Assembly: GCF_003208175.1 (NCBI RefSeq)
Contig: NZ_QKMR01000002.1
Location: forward strand, 242,024 to 306,023
Source of the DNA: Ruminiclostridium sufflavum DSM 19573
GTDB taxonomy: Bacteria > Bacillota > Clostridia > Acetivibrionales > DSM-1351
Length of the DNA stretch: 64,000 bases
Reading direction: 5' to 3'
This document shows, piece by piece, positions 8,769 to 18,285 of the stretch. Made by a program: the position numbers and the translations under genes. Position 1 is the stretch's first letter. Each line of letters starts with the position of its first letter. The notes under the pieces were generated by a model. That model did no database searches. It was not told the origin of the DNA and saw nothing but the letters and a program-made list of their open reading frames with translations.

Positions 8769-11700
8769 ATGCCTAAACGTCAAGATATACACAAGGTACT
8801 TGTCATCGGGTCAGGCCCGATTATCATAGGACAAGCCGCGGAGTTTGACTATGCCGGTACACAGGCATGTCAAGCACTCAGAGAAGAAGGAATAGAGGTT
8901 GTGCTGGTGAACAGTAATCCTGCAACAATCATGACAGATACAAATATAGCTGATAAAGTATATATAGAGCCTCTTAAGGCTGAAGTTGTAAAAAATATAA
9001 TTATAGCTGAAAAACCTGACAGTATATTACCTACACTTGGAGGCCAGACAGGCTTGAATCTGGCGATGGAATTAGCTGAGTCAGGTTTTTTGCAGGAACA
9101 GGGTGTCAAGCTTTTGGGTACTGCAACCGAGGCTATAAAAATGGCTGAGGACAGACAGGATTTCAAGGATACAATGGAACGCATAGGTGAGCCTTGTATT
9201 GCCAGCAAGGTGGTAACAACTATTGAGGATGCAATAGCCTTTGCAAAGGAGATAGATTATCCGGTTATTGTAAGGCCTGCCTATACCTTAGGCGGAACAG
9301 GCGGCGGTATAGTAAATAATGAGTGTGAGCTTAGAGAAATCGGCGGGAACGGACTGAGGCTAAGCCGCGTTCATCAGGTGCTTATCGAAAAGTGCATATC
9401 CGGTTGGAAGGAAATTGAGTATGAGGTAATGAGGGACAGCAAGGGAAATGTAATAACTGTCTGTAACATGGAAAATATTGACCCTGTGGGTGTACATACG
9501 GGAGACAGTATAGTTGTCGCTCCTTCACAGACCTTGGCTGATAAGGAGTATCAAATGCTCAGAAGCTCGGCACTGAAAATAATTTCCGCACTTGGAATAC
9601 AGGGAGGCTGTAATGTACAGTATGCACTGCACCCTACCAGCTATGAGTATGCGGTTATTGAGGTGAATCCAAGAGTAAGCAGGTCCTCGGCCTTGGCATC
9701 AAAGGCAACAGGGTATCCTATTGCAAAGGTTGCCTCAAAAATAGCTATAGGATATGGGCTTGATGAAATAAAGAATGCTGTTACAGGCAAGACCTATGCC
9801 TGCTTTGAGCCTACCTTGGACTATGTGGTGGTAAAGATACCGAAATGGCCCTTTGACAAGTTTGTAAAGGCACAGAGGACTTTAGGCACGCAAATGAAAG
9901 CAACCGGTGAGGTAATGTCTATAAGCAGCTCCTTTGAAGCTGCTCTTATGAAAGCCATCCGTTCGCTTGAACTGGGGATATATACACTTGAACAGAATAT
10001 ATACAAGCAGCTTGACGGAAATGAAATTGTAAAAAAGCTTGAGGATGTAAATGATGAAAGAATTTTTGTAATAGCGGAAGCAATCCGCCGTTCAGTTGAG
10101 CTTGAAGAAATTCATAATATAACTAAGATAGATTACTTCTTCCTTTGCAAGATAAAGGAACTGGTGCTTATGGAAGAAAAGCTTAAATCCATGAAGGGTG
10201 AGCAGCCGGATAAGGAAGCTTTAAAAAGAGCAAAGAAACTGGGCTTTACTGATGCAGTGATTGCAAAATTTACCGGCACATCAAAGGATGAGATCACAGC
10301 CATAAGGAAAAGGCTTGGAATTGTTGCCACCTACAAGATGGTTGATACCTGTGCGGCTGAGTTTGAAGCCCAGACCCCGTACTACTATTCAACCTATGAT
10401 AATTATTCCGAGGTAAAGCCTTCGGACAGGGAAAAAATTCTGGTATTAGGCTCAGGTCCCATAAGAATCGGTCAGGGGATAGAATTTGATTATTGTTCTG
10501 TTCATTCGGTATGGGCGTTAAAAGAAATGGGATATGAGACCATAATAGCAAACAACAACCCAGAGACGGTAAGTACAGACTTTGATACTGCGGACAGGCT
10601 GTATTTTGAGCCGCTGACTCCGGAGGATGTCATCAATATTGTCGAGGCGGAAAAGCCAAAGGGTGCCATAGTACAGTTTGGAGGACAGACTGCAATCAAG
10701 CTGACAAAAACTCTTGATGATATCGGTGTAAAATTATTCGGAACAGAAGCAAAGGATGTTGATGCTGCAGAGGACAGAGAGAAGTTTGACGAGATACTCG
10801 AAAGGACAGGCATCCCAAGACCTCAGGGAAGAACAATTTTTACGCTTGAGGAGGCATTAACGGCTGCAAATGAATTGGGATACCCCGTACTTGTAAGGCC
10901 GTCCTATGTACTGGGCGGACAGGGGATGGAAATAGCCTTCAGCGATAAGGATGTCACTGAATTTATGGAAATTATAAATAGGACTGTGCAGGAGCATCCG
11001 ATACTTATAGACAAATATATGATGGGCAAGGAAATTGAGGTGGATGCAATATGTGACGGAGAAAATATGCTGATTCCGGGAATAATGGAGCATCTGGAAA
11101 GAGCCGGAGTTCATTCGGGTGACAGTATTTCAGTCTACCCTTCACAGACACTGAGTGATAAGACAAAAGCCGTTATCGTTGATTATACCGAAAAGCTGGC
11201 AAAGGCTCTTAATGTTATAGGCTTGGTAAATATTCAGTATGTTTTGTATAATGATGAGGTTTATGTTATTGAGGTTAATCCGCGTTCAAGCCGTACAGTA
11301 CCTTATATAAGCAAGGTTACAGGCATTCCTATGGTGGATCTGGCAACAAAGGTTATGATGGGGAAAAAGCTGAGTGATTTTAAATATGGAACAGGCTTGT
11401 TTAAAGAGCCGAAATATGTTTCCGTAAAGGTTCCGGTATTTTCCTTTGAAAAGCTGCAGGGAGTGGATACTACTCTTGGCCCTGAAATGAAGTCTACAGG
11501 CGAGGTTTTGGGTATAGCTGATAATTTTCCGGAGGCTCTGTACAAGGGTATAATTGCTTCTGGAATAAAATTGCCTAAAAAGGGTGACGGAATATTAATG
11601 ACAGTCCGGGATACTGATAAGCCTGAATTGGTAGAAATTGCAGAAGGCTTTGAAAAGCTGGGCTTCACACTGTATGGAACCGGTAAGACGGCAAATATGC

Positions 11701-11981
11701 TCAATCACAAGGGAATAGCAACTAATGCGGTCAAAAAGCTTGATGAGGACTCACCGAATATTTTGGATTTAATTCAGTCAGAAAAAATCGGCTTGATAAT
11801 TAATACTCCAACAAAGGGCAGAAAGCCTGACAGGGATGGCTTTAAGATAAGAAGAAAGGCTGCTGAAATTTCAATACCCTGCCTTACTTCTCTTGATACG
11901 GCAAATGCGATATTAAAGTGCCTCAAGCTGGGCAAAACCGAGGATGAGCTGGAGGTGCTGAACTTAAGCATTTTTGAATAG
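8769..11981 (+). CDS. carB: Carbamoyl-phosphate synthase large subunit
   Basis: Makes carbamoyl phosphate from bicarbonate, ammonia and two ATP. At 1070 residues it is full length, with two homologous synthetase halves. The first starts [21 protein letters not shown] near residue 12 and the second [19 protein letters not shown] near residue 558; each has an ATP-grasp core ([13 protein letters not shown] and [12 protein letters not shown]). The C-terminal MGS-like allosteric domain covers roughly residues 935-1070. It lies 90 bases after carA. With pyr-leader control this single carAB pair probably answers to pyrimidines; a separate arginine-regulated copy elsewhere cannot be excluded. Confidence 0.97.
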   Translation: MPKRQDIHKVLVIGSGPIIIGQAAEFDYAGTQACQALREEGIEVVLVNSNPATIMTDTNIADKVYIEPLKAEVVKNIIIAEKPDSILPTLGGQTGLNLAMELAESGFLQEQGVKLLGTATEAIKMAEDRQDFKDTMERIGEPCIASKVVTTIEDAIAFAKEIDYPVIVRPAYTLGGTGGGIVNNECELREIGGNGLRLSRVHQVLIEKCISGWKEIEYEVMRDSKGNVITVCNMENIDPVGVHTGDSIVVAPSQTLADKEYQMLRSSALKIISALGIQGGCNVQYALHPTSYEYAVIEVNPRVSRSSALASKATGYPIAKVASKIAIGYGLDEIKNAVTGKTYACFEPTLDYVVVKIPKWPFDKFVKAQRTLGTQMKATGEVMSISSSFEAALMKAIRSLELGIYTLEQNIYKQLDGNEIVKKLEDVNDERIFVIAEAIRRSVELEEIHNITKIDYFFLCKIKELVLMEEKLKSMKGEQPDKEALKRAKKLGFTDAVIAKFTGTSKDEITAIRKRLGIVATYKMVDTCAAEFEAQTPYYYSTYDNYSEVKPSDREKILVLGSGPIRIGQGIEFDYCSVHSVWALKEMGYETIIANNNPETVSTDFDTADRLYFEPLTPEDVINIVEAEKPKGAIVQFGGQTAIKLTKTLDDIGVKLFGTEAKDVDAAEDREKFDEILERTGIPRPQGRTIFTLEEALTAANELGYPVLVRPSYVLGGQGMEIAFSDKDVTEFMEIINRTVQEHPILIDKYMMGKEIEVDAICDGENMLIPGIMEHLERAGVHSGDSISVYPSQTLSDKTKAVIVDYTEKLAKALNVIGLVNIQYVLYNDEVYVIEVNPRSSRTVPYISKVTGIPMVDLATKVMMGKKLSDFKYGTGLFKEPKYVSVKVPVFSFEKLQGVDTTLGPEMKSTGEVLGIADNFPEALYKGIIASGIKLPKKGDGILMTVRDTDKPELVEIAEGFEKLGFTLYGTGKTANMLNHKGIATNAVKKLDEDSPNILDLIQSEKIGLIINTPTKGRKPDRDGFKIRRKAAEISIPCLTSLDTANAILKCLKLGKTEDELEVLNLSIFE

Positions 11982-12086
11982 CTTCAAAAGCTCGAAAACA
12001 GAGTTGTACAAACATAATGCTTTTGCGAGACAGAGATTTTTAACGAAAGGCTTTACCAAATTTTTTGTGCCCAAATGGAGGTTAGT
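11981..12086 (+). repeat. Leader repeat copy 1, in front of pyrK
   Basis: The carB-pyrK gap holds AAAGCTCGAAAACAGAGTT, GTACAAACATAATGC, then TTTTTTGTGCC and a GGAGGTTA that is the pyrK ribosome-binding site. The same blocks recur in the same order ahead of the GH39 gene at 24771-24924. See the finding on the shared leader repeat. Confidence 0.6.
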
Positions 12087-12869
12087 ATGTCTAAACTTTT
12101 AAAAGAGCAGATTTCTGATATGCAAATGCTTTGCGAGGATGTATACAGGATGAAGATAAAATCGGAGTATGTTTCCTTAAACGCAAAGCCCGGTCAATTT
12201 GTAAATATTAGGTGCGGCGGCATAGATGCTTTATTGAGAAGGCCTATAAGCATTTGTGATGTTGACAGGGAAAATAACACCTTTGACATAGTATTTCAGA
12301 TAAAGGGCAAGGGAACGGAAAAGCTATGCCATAAATGTGCCGGTGAGGTTGATATAATGGCTCCCTTGGGGAACCCGTTTTCCCTTGATGACAAATATAA
12401 AAGCATATGTGTGGTTGGCGGAGGAATAGGTACCTTTCCTCTTCTGTATCTGCTGAAAAGCAGTACAGCTTCTGAAAAAACAGCATTGATGGGCTTCAGG
12501 TCAGAATCCGCTGTAGTGCTGGAGGAACAGTTTAAGGCTGCGGCAAATACCGTTGAAGTGGTCACTGATGATGGAACATACGGAAAGAAGGCTTTTGTAA
12601 CGGAGCTGCTTGAACAGCGCATACTTGAGCAAAAGCCCGATATAGTTTATACCTGCGGGCCTGCGCCAATGATGAGGAAGGTTGCTGCCATTGCAGAAAA
12701 AAGTGATATAGCTTGCCAGGTGTCTATGGAGCAGAGAATGGGCTGCGGCATCGGTGCCTGTCTGGTATGTGCCTGCAAAACAAAGAAAGGCGGCAATGAT
12801 GACTGGGGATTCAGCCATGTTTGCAAGGACGGACCGGTATTCTGGAGTACGGATGTCTGCTGGGAATAG
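12087..12869 (+). CDS. pyrK: Dihydroorotate dehydrogenase B, electron-transfer subunit
   Basis: PyrK carries FAD and a [2Fe-2S] cluster and links the PyrD reaction to NAD+. From ATG 12087 (GGAGGT at 12077-12082) it is 260 residues. The ferredoxin-reductase-like FAD domain has RRPISICDV near residue 53; the NAD-binding region starts ICVVGGGIGTFPLLYLL near residue 108; the cluster cysteines lie in GCGIGACLVCACKT and HVCKDGPVF near the C-terminus. The upstream ATG at 12075 overlaps the ribosome-binding site and is not used. pyrD follows. Confidence 0.95.
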   Translation: MSKLLKEQISDMQMLCEDVYRMKIKSEYVSLNAKPGQFVNIRCGGIDALLRRPISICDVDRENNTFDIVFQIKGKGTEKLCHKCAGEVDIMAPLGNPFSLDDKYKSICVVGGGIGTFPLLYLLKSSTASEKTALMGFRSESAVVLEEQFKAAANTVEVVTDDGTYGKKAFVTELLEQRILEQKPDIVYTCGPAPMMRKVAAIAEKSDIACQVSMEQRMGCGIGACLVCACKTKKGGNDDWGFSHVCKDGPVFWSTDVCWE

Positions 12870-12966
12870 ATATAAACCGTTAAAAATTATTATGGCAGGT
12901 AAGGCTTTGAGAAAAATAAACATGCCATGCAAGCTTGGCTATGTCATGGGAGGCTGAATAAAAATT

Positions 12967-13884
12967 ATGAATGAAATAGATTTAAGTGTGGATATAGCAG
13001 GAATCGGTTTTGAAAACCCGCTTATAATGGCATCTGGCACATACGGCTTTGGGAAGGAATACGCTGAATATATAGATTTGAATGAGCTTGGGGGCATATC
13101 GGTCAAGGGTCTGACCTTGCAGGAAAGAAAGGGAAATCCGCCGCCGAGAATTGCCGAGACTCCTGCCGGTATTATAAACAGCGTAGGATTGCAAAATCCG
13201 GGTGTTCATGCTTTTATCAATGAGGATATGCCTTTTCTGAAAAAATATAAAACAAAAATAATTGCAAATATTGCCGGAAATACAGTGGAGGAATATTGTC
13301 AGATGGCAGAAATTCTGGGTGCTTCGGAAATAGATGCGATTGAAATGAATGTTTCCTGCCCGAATGTGAAAGCCGGCTGTCTGGCTTTCGGAACCACGCC
13401 AAAGGGAATAGAGGAGATAACTTCTGCCGTAAAGAAGTATTGCAGGCAGCCTCTGATTGTCAAGCTTACTCCTAATGTGTCCGATATAAGGTCAATAGCT
13501 ATGGCGGCTGAAGCGGCAGGAGCCGACAGTATCTCGCTGATAAATACAATATTGGCTTTGGCGGTAGATATTCATAAAAGAAAGCCTGTTCTGGCAAATA
13601 ATTTTGGTGGAATGTCAGGCCCCGCAGTTAAGCCGATAGCACTCAGAATGGTATATGAAGCGGCTCATGCGGTTAAAATACCTGTTATAGGGATGGGCGG
13701 AATTTCTTCCGGTGATGATGCAATTGAATTTTTACTGGCAGGCGCATCAGCTGTGATGGTTGGGACTGCTAATTTTGTTAATCCTGCAGTTCCTGCTGAA
13801 ATATTAAAAGGAATTAAGGAATACTTTAAAAGATATAAGTATAATAGTATAAATGATATAATCGGAAAGCTGGAATTAAATTAA
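12967..13884 (+). CDS. pyrD: Dihydroorotate dehydrogenase B, catalytic subunit
   Basis: FMN enzyme oxidising dihydroorotate to orotate, paired with PyrK in the NAD-dependent class 1B complex. The 305-residue product has NPLIMASGTYGFG near residue 18, ISVKGLTL near residue 45, and the class 1B catalytic cysteine block NVSCPNVKAGCLAFG near residue 130; phosphate-binding glycines are in GMGGISSGDDA near residue 243. It follows pyrK by about 100 bases. Confidence 0.96.
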   Translation: MNEIDLSVDIAGIGFENPLIMASGTYGFGKEYAEYIDLNELGGISVKGLTLQERKGNPPPRIAETPAGIINSVGLQNPGVHAFINEDMPFLKKYKTKIIANIAGNTVEEYCQMAEILGASEIDAIEMNVSCPNVKAGCLAFGTTPKGIEEITSAVKKYCRQPLIVKLTPNVSDIRSIAMAAEAAGADSISLINTILALAVDIHKRKPVLANNFGGMSGPAVKPIALRMVYEAAHAVKIPVIGMGGISSGDDAIEFLLAGASAVMVGTANFVNPAVPAEILKGIKEYFKRYKYNSINDIIGKLELN

Positions 13885-13939
13885 TTTATGTGATGGCAAT
13901 TGACTTAAAATCCGGTATATATGTCGGTGCGGAGGTAAT

Positions 13940-14641
13940 ATGAAAACAAGACTGATATTTGTACGCCATGCGGAAGCAGAGGGAAATTTGAACAGAGTAT
14001 TTCATGGATGGTATGACAGCAGCATTACGGAAAAAGGACATAAACAAGCCAAGAAGGTAGCGGAGCGATTGGCGGATATACCTATTGATGTAATTTATTC
14101 AAGCAGTTTGACGCGCACGCTGCAAACTGCTCAATATATTGCTGATGTAAAGCAGCTTCCTGTAATAAGGACAGATAAAATGAAGGAAATAAACGGGGGA
14201 GATTGGGAAAATATTTCATTTGATGATATTCCCAAATTATTTCCAAAGGAAAATTATACCTGGGAGAATGAACCGCATCTGCACAAGATGCCAAACGGTG
14301 AGAGCACCGTTGAATTAAATGACAGGCTTATAAAAGAAGTAAAGAGCATAATATCAAAAAATTCAGGCAAAAACATTTGCATTGTTACACATGGCGGAGC
14401 AATACGAACAATGCTATGCAGATTTTATGGATGCTCTCTTGAGCATATGAAAAATATTTATTGGCATGATAACACATCGGTTACTGTTGTGGACTATGAT
14501 GATGAAAAGGATGGATTTGAGGTTTTAATGGAGGGTGACGCCGAGCATCTTGATTTTGAATTAAGTACCGTTCAGAATCAGGAATGGTGGCAGGCTTTTA
14601 TGGAAGAAAAGAGAAAGCAAAAGAAGATTGATAAGTTTTAA
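13940..14641 (+). CDS. Histidine phosphatase family protein
   Basis: A 233-residue member of the phosphoglycerate-mutase-like histidine phosphatases. The phospho-acceptor motif FVRHAEAEGN is at residues 7-16 and the second catalytic histidine is in VTHGGAIRTML near residue 150. It lies inside the pyr operon between pyrD and the pyrE-like gene, preceded by GGAGGT. Location suggests a nucleotide- or phosphosugar-phosphatase used with pyrimidine synthesis, but the family has diverse substrates (including alpha-ribazole phosphate), so the substrate is open. Confidence 0.85.
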   Translation: MKTRLIFVRHAEAEGNLNRVFHGWYDSSITEKGHKQAKKVAERLADIPIDVIYSSSLTRTLQTAQYIADVKQLPVIRTDKMKEINGGDWENISFDDIPKLFPKENYTWENEPHLHKMPNGESTVELNDRLIKEVKSIISKNSGKNICIVTHGGAIRTMLCRFYGCSLEHMKNIYWHDNTSVTVVDYDDEKDGFEVLMEGDAEHLDFELSTVQNQEWWQAFMEEKRKQKKIDKF

Positions 14642-14679
14642 TTTGTGAAAGCGGCGAGTTGTCCGGGAGGAGAGAAAAA

Positions 14680-15534
14680 ATGGATAATAATAAATTGATA
14701 ACCTGGCTTTTCAAGACAAAGGCAGTTAAAGTATGTCCTGAAAATAACCCTTTTTGGTATACCTCATCAAAAATAGGCCCTTACTATATAAACACTCATT
14801 TTCTTTATGGCAGTGAAGAGAAAGCTGACAGTCTGCTGAAGGTCATTGATGTTTGCAAGGAAAACATAATGGAGTGCTCGGAGGTTATTCTTGAGCTGGC
14901 ATATAAGAATTTTGAGTCGGATGAAATTTATAGAGGTCTTATAACGTCAATGTGTGAGTACATAAGAAAAAATATTGATCTGAAAAATATTGGCTATATA
15001 TCCGGGGGGGAGAGAAGGGATTGGTTCTTTTCCTTAATAATTGCAAATATGCTCAAATTACCCCATATTACAATATTTAAGGATTTATCAGCCGTTATGT
15101 ATAGTGACGGGATTTCTTCAGAAATAACAGACATAAAAAATGCAAATGTATTACATATAGCCGATATTATTACTGAGGCATCAAGCTATATAAGAGCGTG
15201 GATACCGGCTGTAAAGGCGCTTAACGGTAATTTGAAATACAGTCTTGTCGTTGTTGACAGGCTGCAGGGCGGAGCTGATAAGCTTAAAAATGCAGGGGTG
15301 GAATCATATGCTCTCATGAAGGTTAATGGAGATTTGTTTGATGGTGCCTTGGAGGAAGGCTGTATAACAGCACCGCAGCATCATATGCTGATGAAATATC
15401 TGGAGGATCCCACAGGAACTATGAAGGCCTTCTTGCAAGAGCATCCCGAGTTCTTGGACAATTCACTTAAATCAGATTGTAAAACTTCCGAGCGTGCCAG
15501 AATTTGTATTGAACAGAATATATACGAGCTGTAA
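14680..15534 (+). CDS. pyrE: Atypical orotate phosphoribosyltransferase
   Basis: Orotate plus PRPP gives OMP. This is the only candidate for that step in an otherwise complete operon. From ATG 14680 (GGGAGGAG upstream) it is 284 residues, well above the roughly 190-215 of classical PyrE. A phosphoribosyltransferase fold is suggested by SKIGPYYINTHF near residue 28 and YISGGERRDWFFSLIIANMLKL near residue 110. The PRPP loop, normally VDDVITTG, reads NVLHIADIITEASS here, with the first acidic residue replaced. Function is inferred from position plus partial motifs; loss of activity or another acceptor base is possible. Confidence 0.75.
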   Translation: MDNNKLITWLFKTKAVKVCPENNPFWYTSSKIGPYYINTHFLYGSEEKADSLLKVIDVCKENIMECSEVILELAYKNFESDEIYRGLITSMCEYIRKNIDLKNIGYISGGERRDWFFSLIIANMLKLPHITIFKDLSAVMYSDGISSEITDIKNANVLHIADIITEASSYIRAWIPAVKALNGNLKYSLVVVDRLQGGADKLKNAGVESYALMKVNGDLFDGALEEGCITAPQHHMLMKYLEDPTGTMKAFLQEHPEFLDNSLKSDCKTSERARICIEQNIYEL

Positions 15535-15876
15535 AGGCTTCGTGACGATATATGTTGTTATTCAGACTTGTTAATAGCATTTTAATTTAAAAACAGGGAC
15601 TGCTGCATAGTATAGCTTAGTTACAATAAAGGTTCAGGTTATTAATAACCGTTCATTATATGTAATTAAGCTGTTCTTTTGCGGCAGTCTTTTTTTGAAA
15701 GTCTGATGTCTGCTGACAAATTTTTAAAAATTGTTTTCTACTCTTAATGGGGATAATGAAATAGAAAATAGATAAAATCTTAAAAGTAGTTCAGCAGCAA
15801 AACCGCAGGGAATAAAATTTTAAAAGTAATAGTTTAGAATTTCAGAACATATAATGTTTCGAGGTGATTAAAGTAT
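15535..15876. other. Intergenic stretch after the pyr operon
   Basis: 342 bases without a convincing gene of normal size. It holds the structured terminator at 15598-15696, then AT-rich sequence up to the small frame at 15877. No other signal was seen. Confidence 0.6.
15598..15696 (+). terminator. Long three-tier hairpin terminator of the pyr operon
   Basis: Nested complementary arms are visible. GACTGCTGC (15598-15606) pairs with GCGGCAGTC (15681-15689); AGCTTAGTTAC pairs with GTAATTAAGCT just inside; and the perfect palindrome GGTTATTAATAACC sits at the tip. Seven T residues follow at 15690-15696. The structure is much longer than a usual intrinsic terminator, but the end is terminator-like. 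Confidence 0.7.
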
Positions 15877-16044
15877 ATGGATGAAACGGAAAAACGGAAG
15901 AAGAGTACAGTACTGAATGAGAGCGACCGAAAGGTGCTTTATAAATATGCAAATCACTGTTCGGAAAAACCGGTGCAATTAGCAGGTGTTGAAAATTGCA
16001 ATACATTAAATAACAAGATCAGAAATACTAATAAGGAGTATTGA
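15877..16044 (+). CDS. Hypothetical 55-residue protein
   Basis: An open frame of 55 codons with GAGGTG ten bases before the ATG. The product is hydrophilic and rich in Lys, Asn and Glu, begins MDETEKRKKSTVLNESDRK, has two cysteines, and shows no membrane segment or recognisable domain. It stands alone between the pyr terminator and glgC. Spacing to the Shine-Dalgarno is slightly long, so it could be a chance frame. Confidence 0.4.
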   Translation: MDETEKRKKSTVLNESDRKVLYKYANHCSEKPVQLAGVENCNTLNNKIRNTNKEY

Positions 16045-16064
16045 ATTTGTTTTGACTTTAGGGG

Positions 16065-16091
16065 GCTTTAGCCGATAGTAATTGACTTTTA
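16065..16091 (-). repeat. MITE-like element fragment (L end)
   Basis: GCTTTAGCCGATAGTAATTGACTTTTA matches, in 12-base end and flanking block, the L end of the repeat described at 43799-43889, in reverse orientation. Only this end is present. Confidence 0.6.
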
Positions 16092-16153
16092 TAATATATA
16101 AAATTTATTTTCTTAAGGAAATTATTTTTTGGGGAGATAAATTTTTATTTGAC

Positions 16154-16169
16154 TAAAAGTCAATTACGG
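16154..16169 (-). repeat. MITE-like element fragment (R end)
   Basis: TAAAAGTCAATTACGG is the reverse complement of the R end (CCGTAATTGACTTT) of the same family. With the fragment at 16065 it forms a 14-bp inverted repeat bracketing 16092-16153, just ahead of glgC. Confidence 0.5.
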
Positions 16170-16202
16170 ATTAAAAAATAACTACAAAGGAAGATAGTGA
16201 AT

Positions 16203-17339
16203 ATGAATAAAAGATGTTTGGCTATGGTATTAGCAGGAGGCGGGGGTGAAAGACTAAAGCCTCTTACAAAGAAGTTGGCAAAACCGGCAGTGCTTTTTGG
16301 CGGTAAATACAGGATTATTGATTTTGCTTTAAGTAACTGTATTAATTCCGGAATATATACAGTTGGAATAGTTGTTCAATATGAGCCCTTGATTTTAAAT
16401 TCACATATTAATTCCGGAGGTATATGGGATATGCATAACGGCAGAGGACAAATAACCATACTTCCTCCTTATATGAATGAAAACGGAGGCTGCTGGTATA
16501 AGGGAACGGCAAATGCCATATACCAGAATCTTGAGTATATAGATATGTATAATCCGGAGTATATTATAATACTTTCAGCTGATCAGGTGTATAAAATGGA
16601 CTATTCCTTAATGCTTGATGAGCATGTCAAAAAGGCGGCAGATGTTACGATTGCTGTTACAGGTGTTGATTGGGATGAAGCATGCAGATTTGGTATTATG
16701 GAGGTGGAGGATACAGGAAGGATTGTTAAATTTGAAGAAAAGCCAAAGCAGCCCAAGAGTAATCTTGCATCTATGGGAATATATATTTTTAATACTGAAT
16801 TTTTAAAGAAATGCATTATAGAGGATGAAAACGATAAAAATTCAGCTAACGATTTCGGGAAAAACATACTTCCCAAATTAATGAATTCAGGTGCTAAACT
16901 TAATGCATACAAATTTGACGGGTACTGGAGGGATGTGGGTACAGTATACAGCTTTTGGAAAGCACATATGGATTTACTTGAAGAGAATAATAAATTAAAC
17001 CTCTATGACCCTACATGGAAAATTTATTGTGAACATATTGCCGTACCTCCTTTATATATAAATCATACGGCTAAGGTCAATTCTTCTATGATTGGAGAGG
17101 GATGCTATATTCTGGGGGAGGTAACTAATTCAGTAATATTTCCGGGGGTTTTCATTGGAAGGGGAGCACATATAAAGGATTCCGTTATAATGTCAAATGT
17201 CAGGGTGGAAGATAATGTTGATATTAACAGAACTATTATTGGAAGTAATTCATGGATTAAAGCAGCAAGTATTGAATATGAAGAAAGCAGCATAGAGGAT
17301 AGGATATATTATATTGATGAGGGACAGATAATTGAGTAA
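16203..17339 (+). CDS. glgC: Glucose-1-phosphate adenylyltransferase
   Basis: Makes ADP-glucose for glycogen-like storage polysaccharide. The 378-residue product has the N-terminal nucleotidyltransferase domain with MVLAGGGGERLKPLTKKLAKPA at residues 8-29, the FGGKYRIIDFALSN block, the glucose-1-phosphate region FEEKPKQPKS near residue 180, and a C-terminal left-handed beta-helix (hexapeptide-like repeats, residues about 280-370). ATG 16203 is preferred over GTG 16197 because AAAGGAAG lies nine bases ahead of it. No glgD or glgA follows, unlike many clostridial glycogen operons. Confidence 0.93.
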   Translation: MNKRCLAMVLAGGGGERLKPLTKKLAKPAVLFGGKYRIIDFALSNCINSGIYTVGIVVQYEPLILNSHINSGGIWDMHNGRGQITILPPYMNENGGCWYKGTANAIYQNLEYIDMYNPEYIIILSADQVYKMDYSLMLDEHVKKAADVTIAVTGVDWDEACRFGIMEVEDTGRIVKFEEKPKQPKSNLASMGIYIFNTEFLKKCIIEDENDKNSANDFGKNILPKLMNSGAKLNAYKFDGYWRDVGTVYSFWKAHMDLLEENNKLNLYDPTWKIYCEHIAVPPLYINHTAKVNSSMIGEGCYILGEVTNSVIFPGVFIGRGAHIKDSVIMSNVRVEDNVDINRTIIGSNSWIKAASIEYEESSIEDRIYYIDEGQIIE

Positions 17340-17391
17340 CAAGAGCCTCGGCAAAATATCGGGAAGAAATTATTGTATATTGTAAGGCACC

Positions 17392-17427
17392 AATTTTAAG
17401 CTTATAATAATTATTATGTTTAAAATT
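17392..17427. repeat. AT-only inverted repeat after glgC
   Basis: Outer arms AATTTTAA and TTAAAATT enclose the 14-base perfect palindrome ATAATAATTATTAT. It lies 53 bases after the glgC stop. It may act as a weak bidirectional terminator, but there is no long T-run. Confidence 0.35.
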
Positions 17428-17482
17428 ATTCTTGCTATGTAGCATCGGCATTTAGCTGTCGTAAAGCAGTTGGAGTGATTAA

Positions 17483-18181
17483 ATGAATAAAAAATTATTA
17501 ATAGCGTCAATTGCAATAACAATAGGTATAGTAGTGTTGCTAAGCTACAACTTTATTGCTTTTCAAGACGCTTTTTTCTTTATTAAAGGGAAAGTGACTG
17601 TTGATAAGGTGATTTGTCAAGGAGACATGGATGGTGACGGGATTTGTGATATGGATGATATTCTTCAGGGAGCATGGCTGGAGGTTTTAAACCATACAAA
17701 ATATTGCAGCAATTACTATGAGGGCGGCTATCCTCCGAAAAGCGAAGGAGTATGCACCGATGTCATATGGAGAGCCCTCAAGAATGCCGGTTATGATCTG
17801 AAAGCAAATATGGATAAGGATATTTTAAAGAATACAAAGGATTACATTAAAGGTGTAGTTGTTCCTGATTCAAATATCGACTTCAGACGTGTCAAAAATC
17901 AATATGTTTTTTTTAATAAGTATGCGGTCAGCTTGACAACAGAGGTCAAGCCGTATAATAAGAAGAATTTGTACAAATGGCAGGCAGGGGATATCGTGGT
18001 ATTAAATAAAAGCGATCATGTTGCGGTTGTGTCGGATAGAAGAAGAAAAGACGGAGTTCCGTATATAATACACAATTCAAGTACTTATCCTATGGAAGAG
18101 GATTTACTGCTCAAGTGGAGCAAGGAAAAAAGGATTATCGGTCATTTCCGTTTTCCAGTACCGGAGGCTTTGCTGGAATAA
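17483..18181 (+). CDS. DUF1287 domain protein, membrane-anchored
   Basis: A 232-residue protein with one N-terminal hydrophobic segment (about residues 5-25), so the body is probably outside the membrane. The region from YYEGGYPPKSEGVCTDVIWRAL (residue about 80) to AGDIVVL and DHVAVVSDRR (residues about 170-190) matches my recollection of DUF1287, a papain-like NlpC/P60-related fold; the Cys of GVCTDV and the His of DHVAVV are the likely catalytic pair. Cell-wall peptide hydrolysis would be reasonable but is inference. It stands alone between glgC and ybaK. Confidence 0.7.
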   Translation: MNKKLLIASIAITIGIVVLLSYNFIAFQDAFFFIKGKVTVDKVICQGDMDGDGICDMDDILQGAWLEVLNHTKYCSNYYEGGYPPKSEGVCTDVIWRALKNAGYDLKANMDKDILKNTKDYIKGVVVPDSNIDFRRVKNQYVFFNKYAVSLTTEVKPYNKKNLYKWQAGDIVVLNKSDHVAVVSDRRRKDGVPYIIHNSSTYPMEEDLLLKWSKEKRIIGHFRFPVPEALLE

Positions 18182-18285
18182 GTATTTTTGGCAAGATTCT
18201 AATATTTTATTGTTTCTTAAGATAAAAACATATTATAATAGAAAAGGCTTTAACATTTTAAACATCAGGAAGAAGGTTATCAGCA

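Noticed and set aside
16615..16806. Alternative plus-strand frame inside glgC
   Set aside because: It overlaps the catalytic domain of glgC in another frame and has no independent support.
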